Shown here: positions 1-6,518 of the stretch, one piece after another
How positions within the stretch are numbered: position 1 is the stretch's first letter
Layout: each line of letters opens with the position of its first letter
Assembly (NCBI GenBank): GCA_013812065.1
Contig: JACCUC010000227.1
Span: 1 to 8,920, forward strand
Direction of reading: 5' to 3'
Origin: Thermoleophilaceae bacterium
GTDB lineage: Bacteria > Actinomycetota > Thermoleophilia > Solirubrobacterales > Thermoleophilaceae
DNA: 8,920 bases
Translations under genes and position numbers: made by a program
Notes under the pieces: model-generated
What the model was told of the DNA's origin: nothing
The model's input: only the letters and a program-made list of their open reading frames with translations
Databases searched by the model: none

Positions 1-48
1 CCTCCGGAGGAGGAGGCCCCGCCGAGCGAAGAGGATCTCTTCCCCTAG
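1..48 (+). CDS. C-terminal end of an upstream gene (partial)
   Basis: Frame 1 from the window edge reads 15 sense codons and then TAG at 46-48. The peptide is PPEEEAPPSEEDLFP, a Pro/Glu-rich acidic tail of a type common at the C-termini of cytoplasmic proteins. Every codon except AGC GAA GAG GAT is a typical G/C-ending codon. Nothing in so short a piece identifies the family. It could also be chance open frame, because 48 nt is too short for a statistical case. Confidence 0.35.
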   Translation, partial: PPEEEAPPSEEDLFP

Positions 49-73
49 GCCCCGGCCGCGGCGAAGGCGGTCG

Positions 74-79
74 TACAAT
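74..79 (+). promoter_or_regulatory. Candidate -10 element for tRNA-Glu
   Basis: TACAAT matches TATAAT at five of six positions and ends 10 nt before the tRNA 5' end. That would put the transcription start only a few bases ahead of the mature tRNA, as is common for tRNA genes. No -35 match is present 16-18 nt upstream, where the sequence is plain GC-rich, so this rests on the -10 alone. Confidence 0.35.
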
Positions 80-89
80 CGACTGGCCC

Positions 90-162
90 GGGGGCGTGGT
101 CCAGTGGTTAAGACGCCGGCCTTTCAAGCCGGAGATCACGGGTTCGATCCCCGTCGCCCCTA
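90..162 (+). tRNA. tRNA-Glu (anticodon UUC)
   Basis: A full cloverleaf can be drawn. The acceptor is GGGGGCG (90-96) with CGCCCCT (155-161), including one G-U pair at the first position. The D stem is GTC/GAC (99-101, 112-114). The anticodon stem CCGGC/GCCGG encloses loop CTTTCAA, so the anticodon at 123-125 is TTC, which reads GAA/GAG. The variable loop is AGATC. The T stem ACGGG/CCCGT encloses loop TTCGATC. The discriminator is A162. CCA is not encoded. The stop codon of the opposite-strand membrane protein gene occupies 160-162, so the genes overlap tail to tail by 3 bp. Confidence 0.97.
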
Positions 163-516
163 TCGCGTGCCCACCGCCGTGGGCGCGGCTTCGGCGTGCC
201 GGCCTCGGCCGAGGTAGCCGGCGACCGCTCCGAACGCGAGGATCCCGAGCACCAGACCCGCGGTGTGGTTCAGCAGCATTCCGACCGCCCCGGCCACGAC
301 GCCGCTCGCGAATGCGGCGCCCAGCGTGAGACCGAGGCGGAGCGACATCAGGACTCCCGTCAGCAGCGAGCACACGACCCAGGCGAGAGGGCCGACGATC
401 GCGCCGTTCTCGCGGAAGAAGCCCGCGGGCAGCGGCGCCACGAGCAGGAGCACGAAGACGGCAGCGACCGCCACCGTCTGCAGCAACGCGGCGCGCCAAG
501 CGAGCGATCTGTCCAC
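160..516 (-). CDS. Small four-helix membrane protein, uncharacterised
   Basis: The 118-residue product is mostly hydrophobic. Four likely membrane helices lie at about residues 10-29, 40-59, 63-82 and 86-102, followed by a short polar tail. The frame is open further upstream to 648, but that extension is simply the antisense of tRNA-Val, so I place the start at the GTG at 514-516. No Shine-Dalgarno sequence precedes it, so the start is uncertain by several codons. I do not recognise the family. The size and the Gly/Ala-rich helices recall small transporter subunits, but no diagnostic motif is present. The gene fills the space between two tRNA genes on the opposite strand and shares 3 bp with tRNA-Glu. 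It has no partner on its own strand within the window. Confidence 0.65.
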   Translation of the reverse strand: MDRSLAWRAALLQTVAVAAVFVLLLVAPLPAGFFRENGAIVGPLAWVVCSLLTGVLMSLRLGLTLGAAFASGVVAGAVGMLLNHTAGLVLGILAFGAVAGYLGRGRHAEAAPTAVGTR

Positions 517-581
517 CGACGCGAGGCTAGCCGCGGCGGCTGAGCGGCCGGCGCTGCGCGACGGATACCCTGACCCTCGCC

Positions 582-654
582 GGGCGGTTAGCTCAGCTGG
601 AAGAGCGCCTGCCTTACAAGCAGGAGGTCGCCTGTTCGAGCCAGGCACCGCCCA
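582..654 (+). tRNA. tRNA-Val (anticodon UAC)
   Basis: The cloverleaf is complete. The acceptor is GGGCGGT/ACCGCCC (582-588, 647-653). The D stem is GCTC/GAGC. The anticodon stem CCTGC/GCAGG encloses loop CTTACAA, so the anticodon at 615-617 is TAC, which reads GTA/GTG. The variable loop is AGGTC. The T stem GCCTG/CAGGC encloses loop TTCGAGC. The discriminator is A654 and CCA is not encoded. The GGTTAGCTCAG start is the classic bacterial valine tRNA sequence. The gene is divergent from the small membrane protein gene. Confidence 0.98.
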
Positions 655-742
655 CTCTCAGAACGCCTGCATCCGCGCACTCCGTTGGATATGGCTCTCC
701 ACGCGGGGAGGTAACGGCGCCCCAGTGGCGTATTAGCCCTCG

Positions 743-1098
743 GTGACTGACGCACCGGCAAGAAGGCACACACCCGCCATGGCCAAGGTTTCGGGAACGT
801 CCGCTCTCGCGGTTCGCCCACGCCCGGCGCCGGGCAAGCGCCCGCCCCCAAGGCCTCGAGTGGTCGTCGGGATACTGCTCGTCGCGCTCGCTCTGGCCGC
901 GGGCGCCGGGTACGCCATCGGGCATTCCGGCGGGCCGACTGTCTCGGCGGCGGAGCGCGAGGGCTCTGAGGGGGGTCGGGCGGCCGGGTCGCGCGCCGGA
1001 GCCGTGCGCGGCTTTCGGACCGGCTACGCCGAGGGAAGGAGCGCGGGCCATCGAGCATCGTATGGCCGCGCGTATCGCGGGGCGGTCGGGGAGACGCA

Positions 1099-1102
<4 letters not shown>
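743..1102 (+). CDS. Membrane-anchored protein with period-4 glycine segment
   Basis: The 119-residue product has a basic Pro/Arg-rich N-terminus, one membrane helix at about residues 39-60 and a C-terminal domain. Positive charges before the helix and few after it predict the C-terminus outside the membrane. Glycines sit at residues 74, 78, 82, 86, 90, 94, 98 and 102 with no exception, and small residues continue the phase at 70 (A), 106 (S), 110 (A) and 114 (A). That pattern gives one small face along a helix, as in glycine zippers. The start is GTG 743 or ATG 779; AGAAGG at 761-766 lies upstream of the latter. The stop TGA overlaps the GTG start of the next gene by 4 bp, so the two are probably translated together. 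I know no named family for it. Confidence 0.7.
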
Positions 1103-1985
<883 letters not shown>

Positions 1986-1989
<4 letters not shown>

Positions 1990-2036
1990 AGCTATCGGTT
2001 CGCGAGCTGGACGACCTCTGGGGCGGTAACGCCTGA
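1986..2036 (+). CDS. Candidate 16-residue ORF coupled to the acidic-tail gene
   Basis: ATG at 1986-1988 overlaps the TGA of the preceding gene in an ATGA junction. The ORF reads MKLSVRELDDLWGGNA and then TGA. The purine-rich GAGAG immediately before the ATG is too close for a good ribosome binding site. The composition is protein-like, but at 16 codons this may be chance, a translational leader, or the start of a gene destroyed by a frameshift: a neighbouring frame stays open from about 2037 to the TAG at 2194-2196. Confidence 0.2.
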
Positions 2037-2352
2037 CACGATCATAGGAGCCACGGGACGACGACCACGAGATTGCTACCGCGGCCCTTCGTGGATCTAC
2101 GGCGCCCACCGCGCCGGCCGCATGGGCAGCCCGGCGGCGAGGGCACGTTCCTCGACCCAGCGAACCGCGGAGCGATCGCACAGCGAGGAGGTTTAGGTGG
2201 CGCCAGGGGCGGGCTCGCGAAGCAAGGCTTCGGCGGCCGCCGGAGGGTGTCCCGTGTCCGGACGGGGCCGCGCGGAGCGATGCGACGAAGGTCGCCAAGC
2301 TCTTACCCACTGGAACCTGATCTAGCTCGTATCAGCGTGCGTCAGACTTCCT
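1990..2352. other. 363-base stretch with no convincing gene
   Basis: No frame here shows conserved protein features. Apart from the tiny ORF at 1986-2036, it holds one candidate small ORF with a strong ribosome binding site (2197-2325). It also has weak inverted repeats: CGAAGC/GCTTCG (2218-2223, 2227-2232) and CCCGT/ACGGG (2251-2255, 2262-2266), neither followed by a T-run. A large open frame on the - strand here is a by-product of the GC-rich repeat coding region beside it. It may hold the promoter of the HELGH gene, but I find no clear -35/-10 pair. Confidence 0.5.
2197..2325 (+). CDS. Candidate 42-residue small ORF with strong ribosome binding site
   Basis: GAGGAGG at 2185-2191 is followed after 5 nt by GTG at 2197-2199, an ideal Shine-Dalgarno arrangement. 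The ORF runs 42 codons to TAG at 2323-2325. The product is Gly/Ala/Arg-rich with two Cys and no membrane segment or known motif. Codon choice is less strongly G/C-ending than in neighbouring genes, which weakens the case. The ribosome binding site is its only real support. Confidence 0.2.
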   Translation: MAPGAGSRSKASAAAGGCPVSGRGRAERCDEGRQALTHWNLI

Positions 2353-2948
2353 GTGATGCACCGCCGCTCTGCCCCCAGCGTCAAGGCCGGCAAGGTCCAG
2401 AGGCAGAACAACTGGGCCCTGGACCCCGGGGACTACTATCGCGTCCCGCAGCGCATCCCCGTGGTCGACCGGCGGCGGCCGGGGCGAGGTTACCGGCACC
2501 TGCTTCGCCGTGCCGATGTCGAGCGCTTCATAGCGCTCCTCCCCGACTGGGACGAGCTCTCTCGGGGGCTCGACGCCGTCGTCCTCGCCCCGGGGAGCCA
2601 CCACCGCTACGGCTACCACAGCAACGGGGTGGTGCACGTCTGTGCCTGGCCGACCCAGCTCTGGAGTACCACCGACGTCGCGATCTACGAGCTGACCGGT
2701 CGATGCTTGAGCGCCTTTCCGTCCCGGTCGAGCGGCGGGGCCGGGAGGTCCTCCTTCGCTGGACGAAGCCGACGGCCCGGGCCTTCCAGCTACTCGACGT
2801 CTTCCTCCACGAGCTCGGCCACCACCACGATCAGATGACTACCCGCTCCCGGCGCGAGGCGGCCCGCGGCGAGCCCTACGCCGAGGAGTACGCGCGCCGG
2901 CACGGCCGGGCAATCTGGGAGGCCTACCTCAACGCCTTCGGGCTATAG
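2353..2948 (+). pseudogene. HELGH-motif putative metalloprotease-like gene, broken by a -1 frameshift
   Basis: Two overlapping frames together make one plausible protein of about 197 residues. Frame 1 from GTG 2353/ATG 2356 is protein-like through VVHVCAWPTQLW to about Glu112 (2689-2691). It then turns into a Ser/Arg-rich nonsense tail. The frame one base back resumes at about 2694 with DRSMLERLSVPVE and runs to TAG at 2946-2948. The second part carries HELGHHHD (2808-2831), matching the HExxH zinc-binding motif of zincins. Adding one base near 2692-2697 (for example CTG GAC) restores the frame. No slippery heptamer suggests programmed shifting. An internal ATG at 2703 could instead start a separate 81-codon protein. 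I recall similar uncharacterised actinobacterial proteins but no named family. No good ribosome binding site precedes the start. Confidence 0.65.
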
Positions 2949-2982
2949 GCCCTGGCCTTCGCTCCGCGTCCTACAGCCAGGC

Positions 2983-3078
2983 GCTCCTGCGCACCGCTCA
3001 GGAGCCGCTGCCCCCGTGGAGCGCATCCGGTTCCGACCGGACACCCGTATGACGGACGGCAGGTGCGCACGTGCCGTC
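2983..3078. terminator. Three stacked hairpins between convergent genes
   Basis: Between the HELGH gene (+, ends 2948) and the PEBP gene (-, ends 3082) lie three inverted repeats. GCTCCTG/CAGGAGC (2983-2989, 2999-3005) has a 9-nt loop. TCCGGT/ACCGGA (3026-3031, 3036-3041) has a TCCG tetraloop. GACGGCA/TGCCGTC (3055-3061, 3072-3078) has a 10-nt loop and begins four bases after the PEBP stop. None has a T-tract on either strand, so intrinsic termination of the classical kind is not certain. A role as bidirectional terminators or RNA 3'-end stabilisers is inferred from position. Confidence 0.5.
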
Positions 3079-3081
3079 AGG

Positions 3082-3537
3082 TCAGTTCTCGTACGTGCCG
3101 ATCACACGGGCCTGCTCGACTACGTGGTCGCGGATTCGATCGAGCAGCTCAGAGCGGCTGAGGCCCGGCCCCGCGTCGATCTCCACGTCGAGGGCGTAGA
3201 GCCAGAAATAGTAGTGGTGGACACCGTGTTTCTCGGGCGGCGCGGGACCGTTCCAGCCTGAATTTCCGAAGTCGTTCTGGCCCTCGACGAACTGGTCGCC
3301 GCCTCCCTCACGAAGGCCGGACTCACCGACGGGTATCCCGTAGAGGACCCAGTGGGTGAAGCCATCGGGTAGGGGCGCGTCGGGATCGTGACAGATCAGC
3401 GCTAGCTGACGAGTGCCATCGGGCACGCCGCTCCATCGCAGCTCGGGCGACACGTCTTCGCCCGACCCGGCGTAACGGTCGGGGATGCTTGCCAGGGGGT
3501 CGAACGCGGGGGTGGAGATCTCGAGTTCAGCGAACAT
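3082..3537 (-). CDS. PEBP family protein (YbhB/YbcL type)
   Basis: The 151-residue product has the family's motifs in order: a central DPDAP (51-55), HW (62-63), the NDFG...GW.GP.PP ligand-site block (88-101) and HHYYFWLYALD (107-117). Bacterial members of the phosphatidylethanolamine-binding protein family are small cytoplasmic or periplasmic proteins of about 150-180 residues with poorly defined roles, possibly small-ligand or lipid-headgroup binding. There is no signal peptide, so this one should be cytoplasmic. ATG at 3535-3537 gives the expected family length; the region before it has no strong ribosome binding site. It lies 79 nt downstream of the LOG-type gene on the same strand and could be cotranscribed with it. 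It is intact, unlike its neighbours on either side. Confidence 0.93.
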   Translation of the reverse strand: MFAELEISTPAFDPLASIPDRYAGSGEDVSPELRWSGVPDGTRQLALICHDPDAPLPDGFTHWVLYGIPVGESGLREGGGDQFVEGQNDFGNSGWNGPAPPEKHGVHHYYFWLYALDVEIDAGPGLSRSELLDRIRDHVVEQARVIGTYEN

Positions 3538-3616
3538 GCCTGTGGACTACCCGCAATCGGCTCCTGCATACACGAAGACAATCGCGCGCGGCCCGGTTTA
3601 GACCCGCTGGAAACCT

Positions 3617-4770
3617 TCACGGCCCCCTCGGACCCGGCGCAGGCGCTGACTCACGGATGAAGGCCGCGACCTCGTCCGGGGAATCCGAGAGCATCAGCAG
3701 GTGCGCGTATTCCTTTGCCTCGGCCACGAGTGTCGGGTAGATACCGACGCCGCTCGAGGGCTCGTAGCGATGATGGCCCAGGAATGCCATCGGGCTCCGG
3801 TGGTCGAACGTCGCGTAGTGGTTCTGGGCTGCGTCCATGAAGACCTCCTGCACGGTCCCCGCCGACCCCTCTGCGAACACGATGCCGTGAAGGCAGATCG
3901 CCAGCAGCCCGTCCTCGCGGATGCTGTTCGAGAAGTACTTCGCGATGTAGGAGCCGAACAGGTTGATGGGCTCGAAGCCATAGAACCAAGTGGGTACGGC
4001 CAGGCTTATCCGACCGCCGGGGAACGCTGCGCGCACGTCCTCGGCGGCGAGTTGATAACCCGGGTCGTCGAGCGAAGGCGCGCGTTGCAGCAGATCGAGC
4101 GCCGTATCGAGCGCCGCTTCGCTTCGGTCACTGAGATACGCCCCGAGGTTACCCGCCTCCATGATGCCGGGGCCTCCACCGGTCACCAGGAGGTGGTCTC
4201 TACCGAGCAGCCACCCGACGCGGGCAGCTCGCACATAGGCCTCGGAGTCCCGCGTCTTTGCGTGTCCGCCCATGATCCCGACGATCCGCTGGTTGAGACG
4301 AGCCTCAGGCGACTCGCCGATCAGATCGCCGAGGGCGTCGTCGATCGCAAAGTCGTGAAGTCGCTGGGCCAGGGCCTCCGCGACGTCGGGTAGATGTTTC
4401 CCCGCGCTGACGTACCACCCATGGATGTGGCGGTCCCTGCTCTGCCAGGCGTTTCCCCACCGGCACCTCTCCGTCAGCTCCGCGGGCGTGTAGAGGCTCT
4501 TGCGGTACGGGTCGTAGGGCCGATCGGCGAACCGCGGGAAGACGAGCGCCCCCGCTTCTGAAGGTTCGCCTGGACGCGGTCGGAGGGAAACCTACAGCCG
4601 AGAAACAGGGTCGAGCGGACGTCGACACTGTCCCAGTCCACCTCAGCAGCGGTGAGGTCGACGCCTTGCACGGCGACCTCTCGGAGGTCGCCGCCATGCT
4701 CGATGAAGGCCTCGAGCGTCTCGATCTCTCTCACGTTCCGGCGATGAGGTGGTCGTTTGAGTCCGCTCAT
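3617..4770 (-). pseudogene. LOG-family nucleosidase-like protein, broken by a -1 frameshift
   Basis: Two - strand frames join into one protein of about 384 residues. The N-terminal frame (from ATG 4768-4770) contains REIETLEAFIEHGGDL and TLFLGCRF and is sensible to about residue 74. The other frame then takes over with ALVFPRFADRPYDPYRKSLY and stays open to TGA at 3617-3619. It includes IDDAL, VGIMGGHA, the LOG motif GGGPGIMEAGN and FAEGSAGTVQEVF, a variant of the PGGxGTxxE motif. The switch falls in a run of five G (4549-4553); six G would restore a single frame. LOG proteins hydrolyse nucleoside 5'-monophosphates to base and ribose 5-phosphate; this longer type with an N-terminal extension is one I associate with actinobacteria. 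If the shift is real, only a fragment starting near ATG 4273 with the core motifs could be made. Confidence 0.85.
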
Positions 4771-5024
4771 TGCAGGTCACCCAGGGGGTACGACCGCCTC
4801 CCCGCTGGCGGCTGGAGAGGCCCTCAGCGACGCGCTCAACGGATCCGCTGACCGACCCGGAGCAGGCCGCGTTCGACTCGGAGATTCGGTCGCTGCGCGC
4901 CCGCCTCAACTATTCGCAGATCGCCTCGCGCGGCGAGCGCCCGGCTCGCCTTCGTCCAGACGTTGCTTGGCGTGATCGTCCGCCTGGCCAAGCATACGTC
5001 GCTGCGCTCGAGGCAGAGCAGTAG
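4770..5024 (+). CDS. Small hypothetical protein, about 84 residues
   Basis: The last 57 codons look coding. From about residue 28 the product reads TDPEQAAFDSEIRSLRARLN, a charged, probably helical stretch, then an Arg/Pro-rich part and AALEAEQ before TAG at 5022-5024. The only in-frame start upstream is TTG 4770, which lies back to back with the LOG gene's ATG; the first 26 residues look less protein-like, so the true start is doubtful. Its stop codon sits in one arm of a perfect 12-bp hairpin whose other arm carries the stop of the opposing gene. That supports both ends being real. No known domain, membrane helix or signal peptide is visible. Confidence 0.45.
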   Translation: MQVTQGVRPPPRWRLERPSATRSTDPLTDPEQAAFDSEIRSLRARLNYSQIASRGERPARLRPDVAWRDRPPGQAYVAALEAEQ

Positions 5025-5048
5025 CCCGAAGCGCCGTCGGGCTACTGC
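5018..5048. terminator. Bidirectional hairpin containing the stop codons of both convergent genes
   Basis: GCAGTAGCCCGA (5018-5029) and TCGGGCTACTGC (5037-5048) form a perfect 12-bp stem with the 7-nt loop AGCGCCG. The + strand gene ends with CAG TAG inside the left arm (TAG 5022-5024). The - strand gene ends with CAG TAG read from the right arm (TAG at 5044-5042). Stem strength and placement between convergent genes argue for a shared terminator. There is no T-tract on either side, so it may act as a 3'-end stabiliser or with help from Rho. Confidence 0.8.
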
Positions 5049-5643
5049 GCCGAGCCGCCCAGAGACTCCGAAGAACGCCGCGTGGCGAGCCCTTCCTCGG
5101 GCCCTTGATGGAGCGCCAAAACGGACGCAGGCGTCGTGGACTCGTACCGTTTCGAGCCCAACCGAACGAGCATGTCGATGAAGCTGAGCGTCCGGGTGTG
5201 CCAGGCCCGGTCTTCGCGGGCCATCCGAGCGGCGTAGATCCCGGCGAACTCGCAGTCGACAAGATCGATACGGTCGCGACGCCGGAAGCGGAGCGCCCAC
5301 GGGAGGCGCCAGCGACGCACGGACTGAGCCTGGCGCGCCCAGATCCGGCACATCTCCGCCCGGCGCTCGGCGAGCTTGTCGTCGCGGCGGGTATGGAGGA
5401 CGGTGGCGGCGTAGCGGTGGAGGTCCTGCCGCAGGTCGTCGTCGAGGTGGTCGTTGTATCCCCACAGGAAGGCCCCGATCGCCGGGTCCACGCAGTGCAC
5501 GCGATCCGAGAAGTACCCATCGAGCATCGCGGCGACAGAGAGGGGAGCTCCATGACGCACACTCCGTCCTCGGGCGAGCGGTGCTTCCCCCTCGAGAGCC
5601 GGACGGTCTGGTAGTTCTCGGCAACGGCGCTCACTATGAGCAC
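5042..5643 (-). pseudogene. Conserved protein of unknown function, broken by a -1 frameshift
   Basis: The start is GTG at 5641-5643, preceded by GGAGG (5653-5649) at 5-nt spacing, so it is well supported. The first 33 or so codons read MLIVSAVAENYQTVRLSRGK and then SPEDGVCVMEL. The protein-like sequence then moves to the frame one base back, giving AAMLDGYFSDRVHCVDPAIG and a helical, charged C-terminal part to TAG at 5042-5044. The switch lies at a run of four C (5542-5545); one extra base gives one protein of about 200 residues. I recall similar actinobacterial proteins with the block GVCVMEL followed by FSDRP.CV.P.IGAFL..YND, of unknown function. There is no signal peptide or membrane helix. 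Confidence 0.7.
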
Positions 5644-5833
5644 CGTTGCCTCCAGAGCACTTACCCAAACTGGGCGTTTCGTCAGAGCCGCGGAGACAAG
5701 TGTCCGGTGGAGCCGTGGGCGACGCAGGAATGGCAGAACCCGACATGCGCGCTTGACAGACGCCCTGGGTCGAGCCGTACGTCGACGAGATTTTGCTGAG
5801 GGCTCCTACGAGGTGGTGGAGGAGGTCCCGACA

Positions 5834-5839
5834 TAGAAT
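5834..5839 (+). promoter_or_regulatory. Candidate -10 element upstream of the OsmC-family gene
   Basis: TAGAAT matches TATAAT at five of six positions and would give a leader of about 40 nt before the gene's ribosome binding site. No -35 hexamer is found at 16-18 nt upstream. A perfect TTGACA lies at 5753-5758 but is too far away to pair with it. Weak evidence. Confidence 0.25.
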
Positions 5840-5885
5840 CCACTTTCCGACACGAGTCCTGATCGCCTCGAACCAGGAGAACAGA

Positions 5886-6392
5886 ATGGACCTTCAGTCG
5901 CTTCAGCAGCCGCTCAAGGAACGCTACCGCGCCGATCCCGCGGCGTCCCGGATCACCCTGACCGCACGAGGGAGCCAGGTGGCAGAGGAACCGGTCAGCT
6001 GTTCGGTCGATCTCGGAAGAGCCATCCAGGAGGCTCAGGCTCACGCCGGAGTGGGAGGTCCGGGGACGGCTGCCTGCTCCGGCGATCTGCTGCTCGGGGC
6101 GCTGGCCGCCTGCGCTCAGATCACGTGTCAGATGGTGGCAGCGTCGATGGGGCTCGCCGTCGGTCGCCTGGAGGTTGTGGTGGAAGGTGACCTCGATTTG
6201 CGCGGAACCCTGGGCATCGACCGGGAGGCGTCGGCGGGTTTTGAGGCGATCCGGATTCGGTTCGAGGTTGACGCACCAGAGGCATCCGAGCGTCAGTTGT
6301 CGAAGCTGGTCGAGAAGACCGAGCGCTACTGCACGGTCCTCCAGACCTTGACCGAGGCGCCGGAGATCGAGACCGAGCTGATTGCTGCCTAG
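5886..6392 (+). CDS. OsmC family protein
   Basis: The 168-residue product starts at ATG 5886, with AGGAG at 5875-5879 six bases upstream. The frame is open further upstream but that part is Arg/Trp-rich and unlike coding sequence. OsmC/Ohr proteins reduce organic or lipid hydroperoxides through a pair of cysteines. Here the helix block GDLLLGALAACAQITC (residues 66-81) contains Cys76 and Cys81, and the late block ERYCTVLQTL contains Cys149, the positions where the two catalytic cysteines of the family normally fall. Size and layout (an N-terminal strand with TARGSQ, a central helix, an IRIRFEV strand) fit the family. The protein is cytoplasmic. It stands alone, with divergent and weakly regulated-looking surroundings. 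Whether it is a true peroxidase or an OsmC-fold relative of other function cannot be told from sequence alone. Confidence 0.9.
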   Translation: MDLQSLQQPLKERYRADPAASRITLTARGSQVAEEPVSCSVDLGRAIQEAQAHAGVGGPGTAACSGDLLLGALAACAQITCQMVAASMGLAVGRLEVVVEGDLDLRGTLGIDREASAGFEAIRIRFEVDAPEASERQLSKLVEKTERYCTVLQTLTEAPEIETELIAA

Positions 6393-6431
6393 CGCTTGCA
6401 ACCGCCGGAACCTTGGCCAGAGGCCTGGCGT

Positions 6432-6441
6432 GGGGGGGGGG
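6432..6441 (+). repeat. Homopolymer run of ten G
   Basis: Ten consecutive G between the OsmC-family stop and the PspC-domain start, in the 5' untranslated or promoter region of the latter. Such runs are prone to slippage during replication and also to sequencing error. Confidence 0.95.
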
Positions 6442-6461
6442 TGCGACCTCGTCGTCCGCGC

Positions 6462-6480
6462 GAGAGGTTGCAACGCTCTC
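6462..6480 (+). promoter_or_regulatory. Palindromic site upstream of the PspC-domain gene (candidate operator)
   Basis: GTTGCAAC (6467-6474) is a perfect 8-bp palindrome framed by GAGAG on the left and CTCTC on the right, offset by one base, making a nearly 19-bp dyad. It is centred about 48 bp before the start codon. A related half, TTGCAACC, occurs at 6396-6403. The shape fits a binding site for a dimeric repressor, but no regulator is encoded nearby. Confidence 0.35.
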
Positions 6481-6518
6481 CCGCTGGGAAGAAAGGTAAG
6501 AGGTGCGACAGGGCAGCG

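Noticed and set aside
517..648. N-terminal extension of the small membrane protein
   Set aside because: These codons are the antisense of tRNA-Val and its leader; such translated tRNA sequence is a common artefact.
2073..2690. Upstream part of the open frame that carries HELGH
   Set aside because: It is Arg/Pro-rich and shadows the sensible frame 1 sequence; only the portion after about 2694 is protein-like.
2685..5545. Programmed -1 ribosomal frameshifting as an explanation of the three broken genes
   Set aside because: None of the three sites has an X-XXY-YYZ slippery heptamer; two are short G or C runs typical of indel mutation or error. Not excluded for the G5 site but unlikely.
5753..5758. 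Perfect -35 hexamer TTGACA
   Set aside because: No -10-like hexamer lies 15-19 nt downstream (the sequence there is CCGTACGTC), so no promoter can be assigned to it.
5793..5885. Earlier start for the OsmC-family gene
   Set aside because: The added residues are Arg/Trp-rich and unlike the family; ATG 5886 has a good ribosome binding site.
6396..6518. Earlier start for the PspC-domain gene
   Set aside because: It would translate the poly-G run and a Pro/Arg-rich segment with no family counterpart.
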